Shown one piece after another: positions 47,820 through 59,434 of a stretch of DNA of 64,000 bases. The stretch comes from Phascolarctos cinereus (Eukaryota; Chordata; Mammalia; Diprotodontia; Phascolarctidae). The notes below the pieces were generated by a model. It saw nothing but the letters and a program-made list of their open reading frames with translations. It did no database searches and was not told where the DNA came from. Made by a program: the position numbers and the translations under genes. Position 1 is the stretch's first letter, and each line of letters starts with the position of its first letter. The stretch spans positions 6,480,001 through 6,544,000 of the forward strand of contig NW_018344126.1 in the NCBI RefSeq assembly GCF_002099425.1. The letters are read 5' to 3'.

Positions 47820-48200
47820 AGAATTGGAAGAAGCCTCATTAGCCATCTAGTCCTATTCATACCTGAAAAAAACATTTCTCTTTACAAAATACTCAACAAG
47901 TGCCCATCTAATCTTTGTTCAAAGGTTTCCAATTGGAAGACAGAAGCCTACTTTCCTGATGCAGTCCATTCTGTTTTTGGACAGCTCTAATTCTTAGGAA
48001 GTTGTTTCCCACCACTTTCCCACCTTAAAACAACAAACCTAAATTTGCCTCTGAAGCTTCCACCCACTGATCATTGTTCTGGGCCAGCAATGACTCAAGT
48101 TGGTCCAACTGATTGCCCTGAGAATGAACAAAATGAGATACTCCCAGACCATATAACATTTAAGAGATGTAATTTACTTAATAATGCCATGGAAATAATA
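47820..48200 (-). mobile_element. CR1/L3 LINE 3' region
   Basis: 'gtcagaattggaagaagcctcattagccatctagtcc', 'caacaagtgcccatctaatctttgttcaaa', 'gcagtccattctgtttttggacagctctaattcttaggaagttg', then 'ctaaatttgcctctgaagcttccacccactgatcattgttct': the full known CR1/L3 antisense order. No coding frame. Confidence 0.85.
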
Positions 48201-48204
48201 TTCA

Positions 48205-49668
48205 GCAAAGATAGCCTGCCTTCTTTCCTCTGTTCGATCCTTTCTTGCTTCCTTCATTCCTTCCTTCTTATTTTCCTTTCTCTGGTTCTCCGTATCTAGC
48301 ATAGGCTATCAGTGCATCAATCATTCACAGAACTGATGTCAATACTTCAACATTCCAAGTGGTGAGCAAGCTTTAACTTGCTTCAATTTTCTAATGTGGT
48401 TCAATTTTCCTCTTCTTAGTTAGCCAGGTGGGCCTCTGTTCCCAGTGTCAGAAAATTGGTGTTGAACTTGATGACGATGCTCAGAATTATATTTTAACTT
48501 CGTTTTGAGTTTTGCAGGCTACAAGTGTATTTAATATCTCTGCTATATTGGATTCAGTTTTGGTGATATACATAAGTATTTTGCATTTTGGTGATATATG
48601 TGAGTATTTTGCTTTTGTTTGATGCAAAAATAGTTATAGTATCACCTGTCACTAGTAATGACTAGCAATATGTGGTTGTTTTGTTGTTGCTAATTGCCAT
48701 ATTAATTGAAAACCATCCAATAAGTTACTATACAACTCAGATTATTTTTTAGTATCTCTTTCACCATCTCAGGAGACTAGAAATTACCTTTTTCTTGGGA
48801 AATCTAAAAGCTCTACCCGTAAGGGTTTACATTTAGCTGTGCAATAATATGTTTGTTTGTTTTGTTTTGTTTTGTTTTTGCCCAAAAATCTGAGAGTGGA
48901 GAGAAAAATGAGAAAAGTAATGGGAGAAGAAAAGAAAAGAGAAAAGAAATATAAACATGGACATGGCTTTTGCCTAACTGTTCAAGATCCCCCAAGGAAG
49001 ACTATTCTGTTATATAAGTGATGGAAATTCCTAATTCAAGAAAATGCTTCAAAAACCATAAAATCCATTCTAATCACCTTTCCCAAATATCCCACTGGCA
49101 GGCAGTCACATCAAAAAATTAGAACAGTAAAAGCTGGGCAGCTTTGGACTGTTCAACTGGGAAATCAAAGCAAGTAACATCTGTAACAACAGGAACTTCA
49201 AAGAATTCTTTTCCTTGTAGGTAAAAAAAAAGTGTTTATCTGAAAAGATAGTGGAATCAAGGTCAGTCCCTTAAAATGAGGCTCAATCCAAACAACATAT
49301 GGAAAATAAATCTGGGGTAAAATATTAAAATTCTCATTTATTTACAATTTCAAGGATAGCATACAGCTAGCTAAGGAAGTTGGAGAATGTCCAAACCATG
49401 AAACAGAAAATTTAATCTGGTAGAATATAAGTGCATACTAAATATCTTGGAAATTGTTGAAAAAGACTGTAACCAAGGAAGAGATATGAAGAATTATCAA
49501 AAGGCAGAAATGATTCAGCTTCCCTAGAATTAGAAGAAATGCTCGGATCATGCCGAGAATGTTCTTAAAGTAAAGTCCTGTCAAGGAAAATAACAGCTAA
49601 GAAAGAACAAGAGTTTCTCAAGAGAACCTATGAGAAATGCATTTTCTAATACTTATTTATATTTCATA
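48205..49668. other. unique DNA with a TTTTG tract
   Basis: A (TTTTG)n-like run lies at 48850-48880. The rest, including 48420-48500 and 49100-49640, shows no recognised repeat or exon. Confidence 0.4.
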
Positions 49669-49669
49669 G

Positions 49670-49915
49670 GCAGGAAGGTGTCACAGTGCATTGACTCTCA
49701 GGCCAGGAGTCAGGAAGACTAATTTTTGTGAGTTCAAATTTGGCCTCAGACACTTAGTAGTTGTGTGAACCTGAGCAAGGCACTTAAACCCGTTTGCCTC
49801 AGTTCCTCATCTGTAAAATGAGGTAGAGAAGGAAATGACAAACTACTCCAGTATCTTTGCCAAGAAAACCACAAAACAAGGTCACAAACTATCAGACACA
49901 ATTGAAAAATGAATA
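49670..49915 (+). mobile_element. MAR1-type SINE with RTE/BovB-like tail, full length
   Basis: Head 'ggcaggaaggtgtcacagtgcattga', 'gagttcaaatttggcctcagac', CORE 'ctgagcaaggcacttaaacccgtttgcctcag', tail 'ggagaaatgac' region as 'gagaaggaaatgacaaactactccagtatctttgccaagaaaac' then 'ggtcacaaactatcagacacaattgaa'. The tail is the part shared with RTE/BovB LINEs. Confidence 0.9.
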
Positions 49916-50020
49916 AACTAGACAGAATTTCTATATTAAGCACATTTGTGTATAGATAGTATATCTATATACCTATACCTATATGTAAGCATTGCATTTA
50001 TATACACATGCATGTATAAT

Positions 50021-50023
<3 letters not shown>

Positions 50024-50053
<30 letters not shown>
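50024..50053. repeat. (AC)n microsatellite, about 15 units
   Basis: Uninterrupted AC run. Confidence 0.96.
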
Positions 50054-50055
<2 letters not shown>

Positions 50056-50084
50056 CTCAACTTCATTCTCCACCAAGTGTTCCT

Positions 50085-50230
50085 TCTTCAGCTTTCTTTT
50101 ATTCATCTTCTTCCTCCATTAAAATGTAAGTACCTTGAGGGCAGGGATTGTCTTTCTGTTTCTATTTGTATTCCCAGCCCTTAGTAGAGTGTTTGGCTCA
50201 CAGTAAAGGCTTAACAAATGCTTCTTCTTA
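50085..50230 (+). mobile_element. L2 LINE 3' end
   Basis: 'aaaatgtaagtaccttgagggcagggattgtctttctgtttc', 'tgtattcccagcccttagtagagtgtttggctcacagtaaaggcttaacaaatgcttc' follow the L2 consensus closely. Confidence 0.88.
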
Positions 50231-50234
50231 TTAT

Positions 50235-50665
50235 TATTATAAAATAGTCTACTTTAACCTATGTGTAGAAGTCACAAATAAAGTATTATTCCCTGCCCTG
50301 CTCCCTCAAGTGTTGTTATAGGTAGAATGGAATGTAGTTCAATCCTGGCCCAGTGTCCCAAATTAGCATTCGAACTCCCACATTAACCTTAAATATCTTT
50401 TGGCTTAAAAAACATCAGTACACAAACAAAAAGGTGTTGTAGGACTAAGACCAGATGGAGCCAGGTTAATTGGGCTTGTTGGCCTCCGTCTGGATTTTTA
50501 CAGCAATGTGACAATGGGGCCTCACTTCCCTATTCCACAAGCTAAGAATGAATACTCCTATCAACAAGGCATTTTGCAGGCAGATGAGCTGTCTTTTGTA
50601 TAAACTCTTACCTAGCCCTTAGTCATTGAATGGGCCCGGCCTCAGATATGCTGAAACCTGGGAAA
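50235..50665. other. unique DNA
   Basis: No recognised feature. The last part may belong to the following dispersed repeat. Confidence 0.35.
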
Positions 50666-50669
50666 GACT

Positions 50670-50875
50670 TTAATGTAAAAAGGAAAGGGTCACCCACTTC
50701 ATCTTGGGCAATCTCCAGTTGTCTGGACCTTTGTCTTGCCATTGGACTTGGATGACTCTGGAGAAGAAAATGAGGCTGATGACTCTGCCTCAAGTATATC
50801 CAATTCACTTGCAAATCAAGATTACCAGGTGAAGTCATTGGCCCTCTTTGAGAACAAAGGACAAACAACAATAAA
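50670..50875 (-). repeat. dispersed repeat, copy B of the 24860 family
   Basis: On the minus strand: 'tttgtcctttgttctcaaagagggccaatgacttcacc', 'aagtgaattggatatacttgaggcagagtcatcagcctcattttcttctccagagtcatcc', 'aagtccaatggcaagaca', 'gacaactggagattgcccaagatg'. These blocks match 24860-25075 in order. Confidence 0.7.
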
Positions 50876-50879
50876 GACT

Positions 50880-53028
50880 GAGCTTGGTATTATAAACATA
50901 TGATAGTGACCCTGAGGAGACCACATGTTACCTTGCCTATGGTTTTTGAGTCAAATATTAAAAGGATAGTTATTAATTCACATAATTTACTTCAATTTAA
51001 AGGGCAATAATTCCCTAAGGAATAGAGAAAGTGACTAAAGCACACAATTTGATGTCAGTCAAATGGCCAAGATCACTGTCTTGCTTAGGTGATGTCACAG
51101 AGTCAATATGTTGGGCTGAGCTTCCTGAGAAGGCATTTACCAATGTGTTAGGGATAATTACATCTACAGGATACCTACTTTGAGCTGTACTTCTTACTAC
51201 CTCCCCATTTAGTTAGCCCCAGTTACAGATGAATCAGAAGTCAGGGGGAAGGGATCACAAAATCCATAGTTAAGTTGATTTGATTCTGCCTAGAAGTTGA
51301 AATAAACCCCATCTTGTCAGTCATGACTTATGAATGTGGACATTATTCATGCAGCATTTAATTGCACGTGCTAACTGATCAATAACTTTCTTAAGTGAGA
51401 AAAGGAGCCCAGTTAGAGTTAGTGAGGTATAGAGAGAGCAAAAGGGCTGCAGTCAGCATTAGATTGCATGACAGGAAGCAGGTAAATGATTTAACCTTTC
51501 TGAATTTCAGTTACCTCATTCTGTGCTATTTTTCAGCTGGCATATTTTGGCAAACAAATCAACGCACACCAAGGATTTTGTCAGAAATCAAATATCTATA
51601 GATGTTTGGACCTTGAAGACAGAATAGAGCATAAAGTATTGAGGAATGCATGGTTCAACATGCTCAGAACTGCCCTTTATATTCATGTACCTTATTGAAG
51701 AATGTTTCATACTTTATCCCAGGCCCTAATTCTTTTCAGCAGTAAGCAGGCAAAAATCAGTAGTCAGCTGATGCCAATGCTCTGTGAATACAATATTTTA
51801 AATTTAATTTGGTATCAAGTTTTACTCATTTACTCATAGTGAGCCAGTATGAGTCATTAAATATTATAATTTACTCATCTTCCTTAAATATTAAGGCACT
51901 CTTTGCCTTACTTTTAAATACTTTGTAAATTGGAAAGCTAAATATTTTGGTAAAAGTGAGTTGCTAGTATTCTGCAGATAGCGATGGTTATGTTAGCCAG
52001 TGGGGAAAAGCTAGATCAGGAGTTCATTTAAGTAAGATTTGATCCACAAAATAAAAAATAAAATAAAATAAAAAGCTCTAATATAGAGAATCAAAGACTT
52101 GTAATTTGTTTTCTCTCCTTATATTGTCTCCAAAGTACTCATCCCTTCTGAATTGCATCTGGTTTCCTAGCAAAGTTCTTTGGTCTTTTTCAATATCATT
52201 CCTAATGCCTCATTTGCTCATTACTTCACCCAACAAGGAACCATTGGTAAAATGAAATGGCACTTTATGGATCTAGACTGCAACACCCAAAGTCAATGAT
52301 TCTCTAAGTAGAAGCTGGACTACAGTTCTCAGTAAAGTTCACTTCAAAGTGGAGCTATTTCAACATTTTTCCTAAAGTCCCTTGTAATGGGGTCAAAGAG
52401 CAGACAAATATCCTTGATCCATCCAAGTTAATAGCCCTGGACCTTTTAAAAAAACTGGTAAACTGTGCTAAAATAAGTTCCTAGTGTTTTCATTTGTAGG
52501 GATTATTTTATAGCCATTCTTCTGAACAATATGAAATAAACATATTTAGATATAAAGTCCAAGTTCTTTTCTTTTTCTGCCTTATAGATGTCATTGGTAG
52601 AGATTTTTTTTTTTACTACAAATACCTTATAAAAGGAATTTAGTGTGGCACTGCTTTCTGGGGATTGCAAAGGGATTACTTAGACAAAGCTGTGTTCTCC
52701 AAGAGTTGCAGGCCTGATGCCCACTAGCCTTTAATGCAAGGGCATCATCTGGGTAGATTGACTCAATTAGTGAAAAAGGAAAAAAAAACACTTCTTAGAT
52801 GCCAGTTACTTCAGAAAGAAGTAATTGAGAGAGAGGAAGCTTCTCTTTACCATCCTTCCCTCCAGAGCACCATGACTTAGTTCATTAAGTGTCTAGGTCT
52901 GGATTCATTTGGGCTTCTCAACTTGGGGGAAGGTAAATAATTGTGATCCCCCCTCCCCAGTCATGAACTCGCCTTCCCCAGCAATTTTGAAAAGGGGTTC
53001 CTTTCTCTTCTATGACCTCTAGCAGAGG
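50880..53028. other. unique DNA, nothing recognised
   Basis: About 2.1 kb with no recognised repeat, RNA or exon; the longest unassigned stretch. A short (AAAAT)n-like run is at 52048-52072. Confidence 0.4.
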
Positions 53029-53029
53029 G

Positions 53030-53215
53030 GAGAGAGCAATGGATTTGGAAGACTAAAGACCTGGGTTCAAGTCCCAATTCATACACTCACTAACTGTGTG
53101 ACTGAAAAAGTCATTTAACTTTTCTGTGTTTTAGTTTCCACATCTGTAATATAAAGGGGTTAGAATTAATGACCCCTAAAATCCCTTCCTGTTCTAAATC
53201 CATATTCCTAGGAGT
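53030..53215 (+). mobile_element. MIR3-like SINE with L3/CR1-type tail
   Basis: 'gagagcaatggatttggaagactaaagacctgggttcaagtccc', 'gtgtgactgaaaaagtcatttaacttttctgtgttttagtttcc', then a tail 'ggttagaattaatgacccctaaaatcccttcctgttctaaatcc'. Confidence 0.75.
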
Positions 53216-53219
53216 TTTG

Positions 53220-54090
53220 TGAATTTATGAAAAAACCTTCCCATTTTTAAGACAAGCTTCTGAATATAGAAGACAGGATTCGGAAGGAAATTTCTAACTG
53301 TTTAAATGTGGCTTTTGGAAAAGGTATCCCTCTGGGTGAGCCTAATCCAGGATCTCAGGTTTCTGGCTTTCTCTTCTGAGAAGAAAGAGGAGGAGGTCTT
53401 CCAAAAGCTCCTCAAAACAAAAAGATAACAGATCCAAACAATTAATAAATGAATCAGTCAATAACAAGGAGGGAGGGAAAGGAGATGGCATATTCTCTAA
53501 AGGAATTAATTGATTAGACTATGATAGATCATATGCAAAATCATAACATATTTTATCCAATTTATTTGCCTCCAAAAGATGGCTAGTAAATATGTAAAAT
53601 TCTGAAAAATTGTAATCCAGATGCATATGTTTTGCTGATTTACCCTAAAAGCAACAAGGCTTTCCCATCTGCATTGCAGCTGGAATATGACCTTTGGCTA
53701 TATATCTTGCCTTATTGCTATTATGGCATAGCTTTTCTATTTATATCAGTATTTTGAGCATAAAAAATGTATGACATAATAATAAGGATTTTTCGTTCAT
53801 TCATTTTAATCAATCAATTAAAAATGCTTATTAAGCTCATATTAGGAGCTAGTCAGTAGGCTTGGCCATGAAGAGCTTACATTCTAGTTACACTTCAGAA
53901 TTGTATATATTTGCTGTATCAATTTCAAATAAACAAAAGAATGGGGGGGTTTTGTTTGTTTTTTAGCTATAAATGCTTTCTAAGGAGTCTTAGAGATCAT
54001 CTAGTTCTGCTTCCTTATTCTACAGATGAGAAAACTAAAAACTAGAGGGGGTGAGGGATATGTCCAAGGACATGTATGGATTACATTAGA
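53220..54090. other. unique DNA with two small repeat fragments
   Basis: At 53805-53890 'aaatgcttattaagctcatattaggagct' and 'gaagagcttacattctag' match the leading module of the ancient unnamed repeat. At 53985-54070 'agagatcatctagttctgcttccttattctacagatgagaaaacta' is a reverse L3/MIR3-type fragment. Otherwise nothing is recognised. Confidence 0.45.
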
Positions 54091-54094
54091 TTGT

Positions 54095-54255
54095 TTTATA
54101 GTGTGTGTGTATACACTCACATATGCATACATGCATGTGCATATATACATAATATACATACATAAATATATGTGTATATGTGTGTCTGTGTGTATATGTA
54201 CATATATCTGTATATCTACTATATGTACACATATATACACACACATATAAACATG
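54095..54255. repeat. TG/TA/CA compound microsatellite
   Basis: Alternating pyrimidine-purine DNA with TG-rich and CA-rich ends, able to pair with itself. Both strands give spurious cysteine/tyrosine/isoleucine-rich frames. Confidence 0.9.
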
Positions 54256-54259
54256 GTAT

Positions 54260-55148
54260 TTTTAGAAGGGCTTTTGAACTGTCCTAGAAACCTAAAACAC
54301 CCCATATGTAATTAAAGTTTTCTAATATTCAACTTTAAGATCCATACATCAGTAACTTTCTTTTGAAGTAACGTCTTAATTTTAAGTAGATAATGACTAT
54401 TTCTACTTGCTTGGCACATACATTTCTAAGAAATAAAGGTCATTCAATTACCAGAGGCTAAAACTTTGATCACCATTAAATTAAAAATATGATTTTATTC
54501 ACACGTTTCAATTTCCCCAGTGATTTCAACATTGGAAAAATCTAGACCCAGCACTCTTGAGATTTCCCCAAAAGTGCAACAGAAAGCCACTATGTATGAA
54601 ATTGAAGTGTGCTTTGAAAAGGAAAGACATTCATTCACTAAAGGCAGGAGGGAAATCACTGTAATATTCTTTTCTTATTTCACTTGCTTAGCATTTCACT
54701 TTTTTTTCTCCCATGATGCCAGAAAAATTAAACTATCTTGGCTACTGTTAGTTATTAAACATTCAAAAAGGATTAAATTTCTAATATTCATCTGTGGTTT
54801 GACAACGAATGACAAAAACAAAACAAAAACCAATAAACTGCTAGCTTATAGGTATGCACAAACAACAATTCTTTCTTTTAAACTTGCATGCTAAGTATAG
54901 CGGTAGTCATTATCAACTTATAATTATGGGGTTACCTTACATCCTCAATGTGTGGATAAGACACTTGATCTGAGTTCAAAGTTTCTCATCTGGAACATTT
55001 CTTCATCCCTTTCTGATCTGCACTCAACTCTCCAGCCTTTCTCTACCATGCCACAGAAGCCTCTACACCACGGAAATTCACTCCACACCTGAGCATCTCA
55101 CACTGGAAATTGTGCTCCTGCAACCTCTTCCTCTGATTGGCTGATTCC
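54260..55148. other. unique DNA; one longer chance reading frame
   Basis: A 124-codon plus-strand frame (54520-54894) is longer than expected in AT-rich DNA, but its translation is lysine-rich, then phenylalanine-rich, then lysine-rich, with no recognisable domain or splice context. The segment from 54990 may already be decayed L2. Confidence 0.35.
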
Positions 55149-55149
55149 T

Positions 55150-55440
55150 GTCAGAGGCTTAATTTTCAAGATTACATTCAGGCCTGTGATGTCTTCATTT
55201 CTCTCCTGGAAACACTCCTGATTCTCCATTCTTTCTCTACCATGTCCCTTGATTGGTACCCCCTCCCTTTTCCACTTCCTTTTTGTATTGTCTTCCACAA
55301 TTACAATGTAAGTTCCTTGTGGGCAGAGTCTGTCTTTATTTCTACTTGAATTTATATTCCCAGTGCTTTCCTTATAGAACTGATTCATAGAATGAAGAAG
55401 TTGACTAGATGATCTCCAAAATATCTTTAAAGTAAATATC
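55150..55440 (+). mobile_element. L2 LINE 3' region
   Basis: 'attacaatgtaagttccttgtgggcagagtctgtctttatttctac' and 'tattcccagtgctttccttatagaac' are L2. The end 'gttgactagatgatctccaaaatatctttaa' resembles an L3/CR1-type tail and may be a second fragment. Confidence 0.7.
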
Positions 55441-55499
55441 TGTAACATTTAAAAAATGTTTCTGTTTGAAATTCATGTAGATAATCTAAACAATGCCAA

Positions 55500-55597
55500 A
55501 ATACAAGTACAGTTGGAAATTCCTTAAGGGAAAGGACTTTTATTTTTATCTTTGTTTCTCCATTGCCAAGCACACTGTCTGACACCGTGTAGGGGCT
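55500..55597 (+). mobile_element. L2 LINE 3' fragment
   Basis: 'gaaattccttaagggaaaggacttttatttttatctttgtttctccattgccaagcacactgtctgacac' fits the L2 end. A SINE then inserted at its right side. Confidence 0.7.
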
Positions 55598-55607
55598 TCA
55601 TACATTC

Positions 55608-55760
55608 TTTTTTTTCTTTCTTTTTGTGAGGCAACTGGGGTTAAGTGACTTGCCCAGAGTTATACAGCTAGCAAAGTTCAAGTGTCTGAGGCCAGATTTA
55701 AACTCAGGTCCTCCTGACTCCAAGGCTGGAGCTCAATCCACTGCGCCACCTGGCTGCCCC
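55608..55760 (-). mobile_element. poly(A) tRNA-type SINE (WSINE-like)
   Basis: Minus strand begins GGGGCAGCCAGGTGGCGCAG, has 'gagttta' and 'ctgtataactctgggcaagtcac' blocks and an A-rich tail. Flanks 'ttcatacattc' (55597-55607) and 'ttcatatgttc' (55765-55775) match at 9 of 11 positions, a probable target duplication. Confidence 0.9.
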
Positions 55761-55838
55761 TGGTTTCATATGTTCTTAGGGACTAATAAATGAATGTATC
55801 TTGATTGTGATTTTCCAGAATTTTACATATACATATAC

Positions 55839-55839
<1 letters not shown>

Positions 55840-55899
<60 letters not shown>
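55840..55899. repeat. (TA)30 microsatellite
   Basis: Sixty bases of uninterrupted TA, followed by CACAC. Perfect self-complementarity means it can extrude a hairpin. Long pure TA runs are usually variable in length. Confidence 0.98.
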
Positions 55900-55904
<5 letters not shown>

Positions 55905-56637
55905 TAGTCAACTTTGGAGGCAAATAAATTGAGTCAAATGTGTTATGGTCTTATATATTGTCTCTCATAGCATAATGAAGTCATTTATGCATAAACTTCA
56001 TTATTCCTACCCTCCCCTTCTTTATAGTGTTTTAATTGGTTTGTTCAATTCCTGACTTATGAATTCCCTTCACTGATTGTAGGTGGGCAGCTCATCTATA
56101 ACTTAAAGTTATGCAATCAATGGGAATGTTCCTCCAGGATGTTCCAGCATACTCATACATGTAGTGTCATTTTCAAAAAAAAAATCCTCCCAGGCAATCA
56201 AAGGATAATTCTCAGACTCTGCAATCTCCACATATGGTAGACCAAGGCAAGCATGCTGCTCTCTGATCCAAAATGAGTTTGGCCCTTACTGGAGTTATTT
56301 CCTTTCTTTTCTGCCCTTCAGAATAAGAGAATGGGGCAGAATATTAATTAAGAGCTTCTTCAATGTGCAGCCTCAAGTGTTTTCAGTGTCAATTTCCTTG
56401 GAAGTATATTCCTTTGGCTTTTCTGAATGCTTCCATTCATTCTTCAATTAGGCTTCCTTCTGTCTATTTCAGTGACTTTGAGTCTTAGCTTTGATGATTC
56501 AGTTTGGTGATCTGGAGCCCTTCTAGATTTCTGTGCCTTTTTCTTAAATCTCAAGGAGTACTTTGAATTAGATTATCTATCCCACTTTCCCACATTAGCA
56601 TCAGCAAATCTGTACTCTCTCCAGCAATAGAACAATA
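55905..56637. other. unique DNA
   Basis: No recognised repeat or exon. Confidence 0.4.
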
Positions 56638-56643
56638 CAAAAC

Positions 56644-57141
56644 AGAGTGGGATTGAGACCACCTACCCAAATAAAAATTCAGAGGTTTCTCTAGGTAGAA
56701 ACAGAAGTTTTATTTAACTAGTCTCGGGGGAGAATTGGGCACCACCTACCCAGAGCAGACTGGTGTAGGAAGGCAGGATACAAGCAGCAAGCAAGCAGTT
56801 ATATACCCCTAGACAAATGATTCTAAGAAGACCCCACCCTCCCACCTTTTAACCTTAATTTCTTTATCCCCATTGGTTGAAGTAAGAGACCTTACATTCT
56901 ACCCAGAAAGTAAGAGATACATTTTACCCAAAACAAGCTTGGAAGCTAGAAGATTTCCTTATTTGGCAAAGATAAGGCTGGGGTGGTGGTTACAAAACAA
57001 GGGAAGGGGTGGGCAACAGGTGTATGACCCGATTACATGATTTACAGGAAAACGAAACTTAGGCCCGGCTAATGCTAAAGCCTTAACTAAATTTTGGGGC
57101 ATAGCTTCCATTTCATATGAGAAACTTTTAGTCATCCCACA
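56644..57141 (-). mobile_element. solo LTR of an endogenous retrovirus
   Basis: On the minus strand it starts TGTGGGATGAC, runs through a body ending in a TATATAAC promoter-like site near 56810, then an AATAAA signal at 56709-56714, and closes with an ATCCCA-type inverted end. The flanking hexamer caaaac occurs at 56638-56643 and 57142-57147. The right edge is exactly TG; the left edge carries four bases beyond the expected CA, so one boundary is uncertain. No internal region remains. Confidence 0.7.
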
Positions 57142-57149
57142 CAAAACTA

Positions 57150-58450
57150 ATGCTTAAACCTCACTGAGTCCCGCAATAATCTGGCACTGCAGGAAGGAGG
57201 GAATGAGGAGTGCAACCTCCCACTATTATGCTTTGGCTGCATTGGGAAATGGCAGAAAGTCATCTGGCATCTTTCTTGAAAAGAATTTCCCCTTCCCAAT
57301 CCCAAATAAAGAACATGATGGTTAAGAATAAACATCATGGATTTGCTTAAAGATCCCTTTCATGCTTCTGGCCTTTTAGTAGATCTACGTTCACAAGGGA
57401 GGAAAATAAAACAGAAGGAGCCAATCATTTCTGCCTTTCAACAGACTATTTATAGTTAACCCGTATGAGTCAAGCCCATTTCCCAACTTAATGGGCTGTT
57501 CAGCATCGATATTGAAAGGAAGAAGATACCTTTTATACCTCTTATCACAGCAATTCTATTTTCCATTGTAGCCCCACAAGCCAATTATATTCTCCACATT
57601 CAATGCTTATAAAGCTTTTCCTCATGCTCTGTGATATTCATGGGCCCCTACATATTGAAACAAGCCTTATATTCTGTGAACTTTCATTTATTCCATTTGT
57701 GCCACTTACCAAACGCACAGCAGATTTGTCCTGGCTTCAGATCTACTTTATAATAATTAGACAAAATGAAAATGTCACTAGTAGTATTTACACAAGGAAA
57801 CTCTACTAAGAAATTCAGGCTCATGTGGTCATAGAGAAATCAATCCTACAAACAGAACTGTAACTAATGTAGAATAATAAGGACTTTGCCCCATGGTTCT
57901 GATGTGCTATGGAGGAACATGTTTCTTCCCCACAGCAGGTCTGAACAGCATCCTGAACCTTTTCATCTTCTACTATGTGGACCCAATCAAAAACCAGCTT
58001 TCAAGGCTCCCCACCCCAACCTTGACCTGCCAAACTCTACCTTCTTCTTAAATTTATTATATTTTAGCATACTGCAGCTGCCTCACTCTACTAGCCCACC
58101 TCACCTTTGCAAACTACCTTGTTGCAAACCACCTTCCTCTACTGTTTGTACCAGCATGGCTCTACATGACCAAGAAGTATGGCATTTGCCATAGGGCCTA
58201 AGGACCTAGGGACATGTGAGATACTCAGTATTAACAGCAGCTAAGGTAGAAACTTGAGCACTTCCTCAGCACAGATGAGCTCCCTTGTCCCCCATCTTGA
58301 CTCATGCTATTCCTTACCCCAGTGGCATCCTCTCCATAAGCAATCTTAGTGTTTCCAGCCTCCACCCCGAATTTAATTTGGACAGGGTGTCAGAATTCCT
58401 TGTTATGGCTCTACTTATTAATTCAGTTCATTAGATATTGATAACGTTAT
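57150..58450. other. unique DNA; chance frames only
   Basis: Somewhat C-rich around 57930-58170, which leaves a 102-codon proline/leucine-rich plus-strand frame without domain or splice evidence. Nothing else is recognised. Confidence 0.4.
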
Positions 58451-58454
58451 ATAT

Positions 58455-58715
58455 CAACAGTTCTAAAAGATTTTGATAATAATAGCTACTATTTATACAG
58501 TGCTTTAAGATTTGTAAAGTGCTTTAAAATATTTTCTCATTCTATTTCACAATCCTGGGAGGTAGATGTTATTATTATCCCCATTTTACAGATAAGGAAC
58601 TGAAGCACAGGTCATACAGCTAGTAAGTGTCTAAGGTGAGGCAGTACTTGAACTCAGGTCTTCTTAACATCTGGTCCAGCATTTTACCTACTGAGTCATT
58701 TAGCTGCCTAGTCTA
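58455..58715 (-). mobile_element. THER1/MIR-type CORE-SINE, full length
   Basis: Plus-strand order 'agtgctttaagatttgtaaagtgctttaaaa', 'gaggtagatgttattattatccccattttacagataaggaactgaagc', 'gtcatacagctagtaagtgtctaaggtgaggc', 'gaactcaggtcttctta' and 'gagtcatttagctgcc' is the complement of THER1. Confidence 0.88.
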
Positions 58716-58719
58716 AAAC

Positions 58720-59320
58720 GTGCTCTATTAGAGGAAACAAAAAGCCCCAGACCAAGAAATCACTGTGTGATTCCAGCAAATAGACTAGAAGTCAAGAGAC
58801 CTTAGCACTGGAGTCATAACTAGGGCTTTGCCATGTGGCATCAAAAATTAGAAGGGTGTGCTTACTCCCTTGGCTCTCCTCTGAGTGACTGGTCCTATGC
58901 CATGGTCTCACTACATTGTTTTCACTATATTTCAGGATCAAAGATGACCATCGCAGACCTCCTCCCTACCCCACTGCCTCCTCTTTGGAGCTGGGGCATT
59001 ATCCATTGCAGGAGTACACAACCAGACTCTTTGAGAAATAGTCTGCCCCTCCATGGTTTGACTGCGTCTGATGAAAAGTAATTCACAAGAAAACTGCCTA
59101 TTCCACAATTATCTGCACAGCAGAGTTAAGATCACAAAGCCTTCCCATTCTCTCCATATGCTCTGTTCCTTTTGCATTAACCTCTCCAATTGAGTTCCTA
59201 TAGTATTTCCCTGAGATCTCTTCTCATGTCATCATCCAATCTACTACGTTTGTCCCAGATGTCAGAATTCCTATTATAGCGCCATTGTCAGAATTCCTAC
59301 TACAATTCCATTGAATTGTA
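58720..59320. other. unique DNA
   Basis: No recognised feature. Confidence 0.35.
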
Positions 59321-59324
59321 CTAT

Positions 59325-59428
59325 TGGTTCTGCCATGAACTAGTTAGTAGTATGTAACCTTGGGCAAGTAAACTTCCTGGACCTCAGTTTTCTTTTTCCT
59401 AAGATGAGACTTAATTGGACAGTGGACT
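59325..59428 (+). mobile_element. MIR-like SINE fragment
   Basis: 'ttctgccatgaactagttagtagtatgtaaccttgggcaagtaaacttcctggacctcagttttc' follows the MIR CORE order. Confidence 0.65.
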
Positions 59429-59434
59429 AATAGC

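Noticed and set aside
54520-54894. 124-codon plus-strand frame
   Set aside because: Longer than typical by chance but without domain, splice context or sensible composition; kept only as a note in the region entry.
57886-58194. 102-codon plus-strand frame
   Set aside because: Proline/leucine-rich reading of C-rich DNA, with no family likeness.
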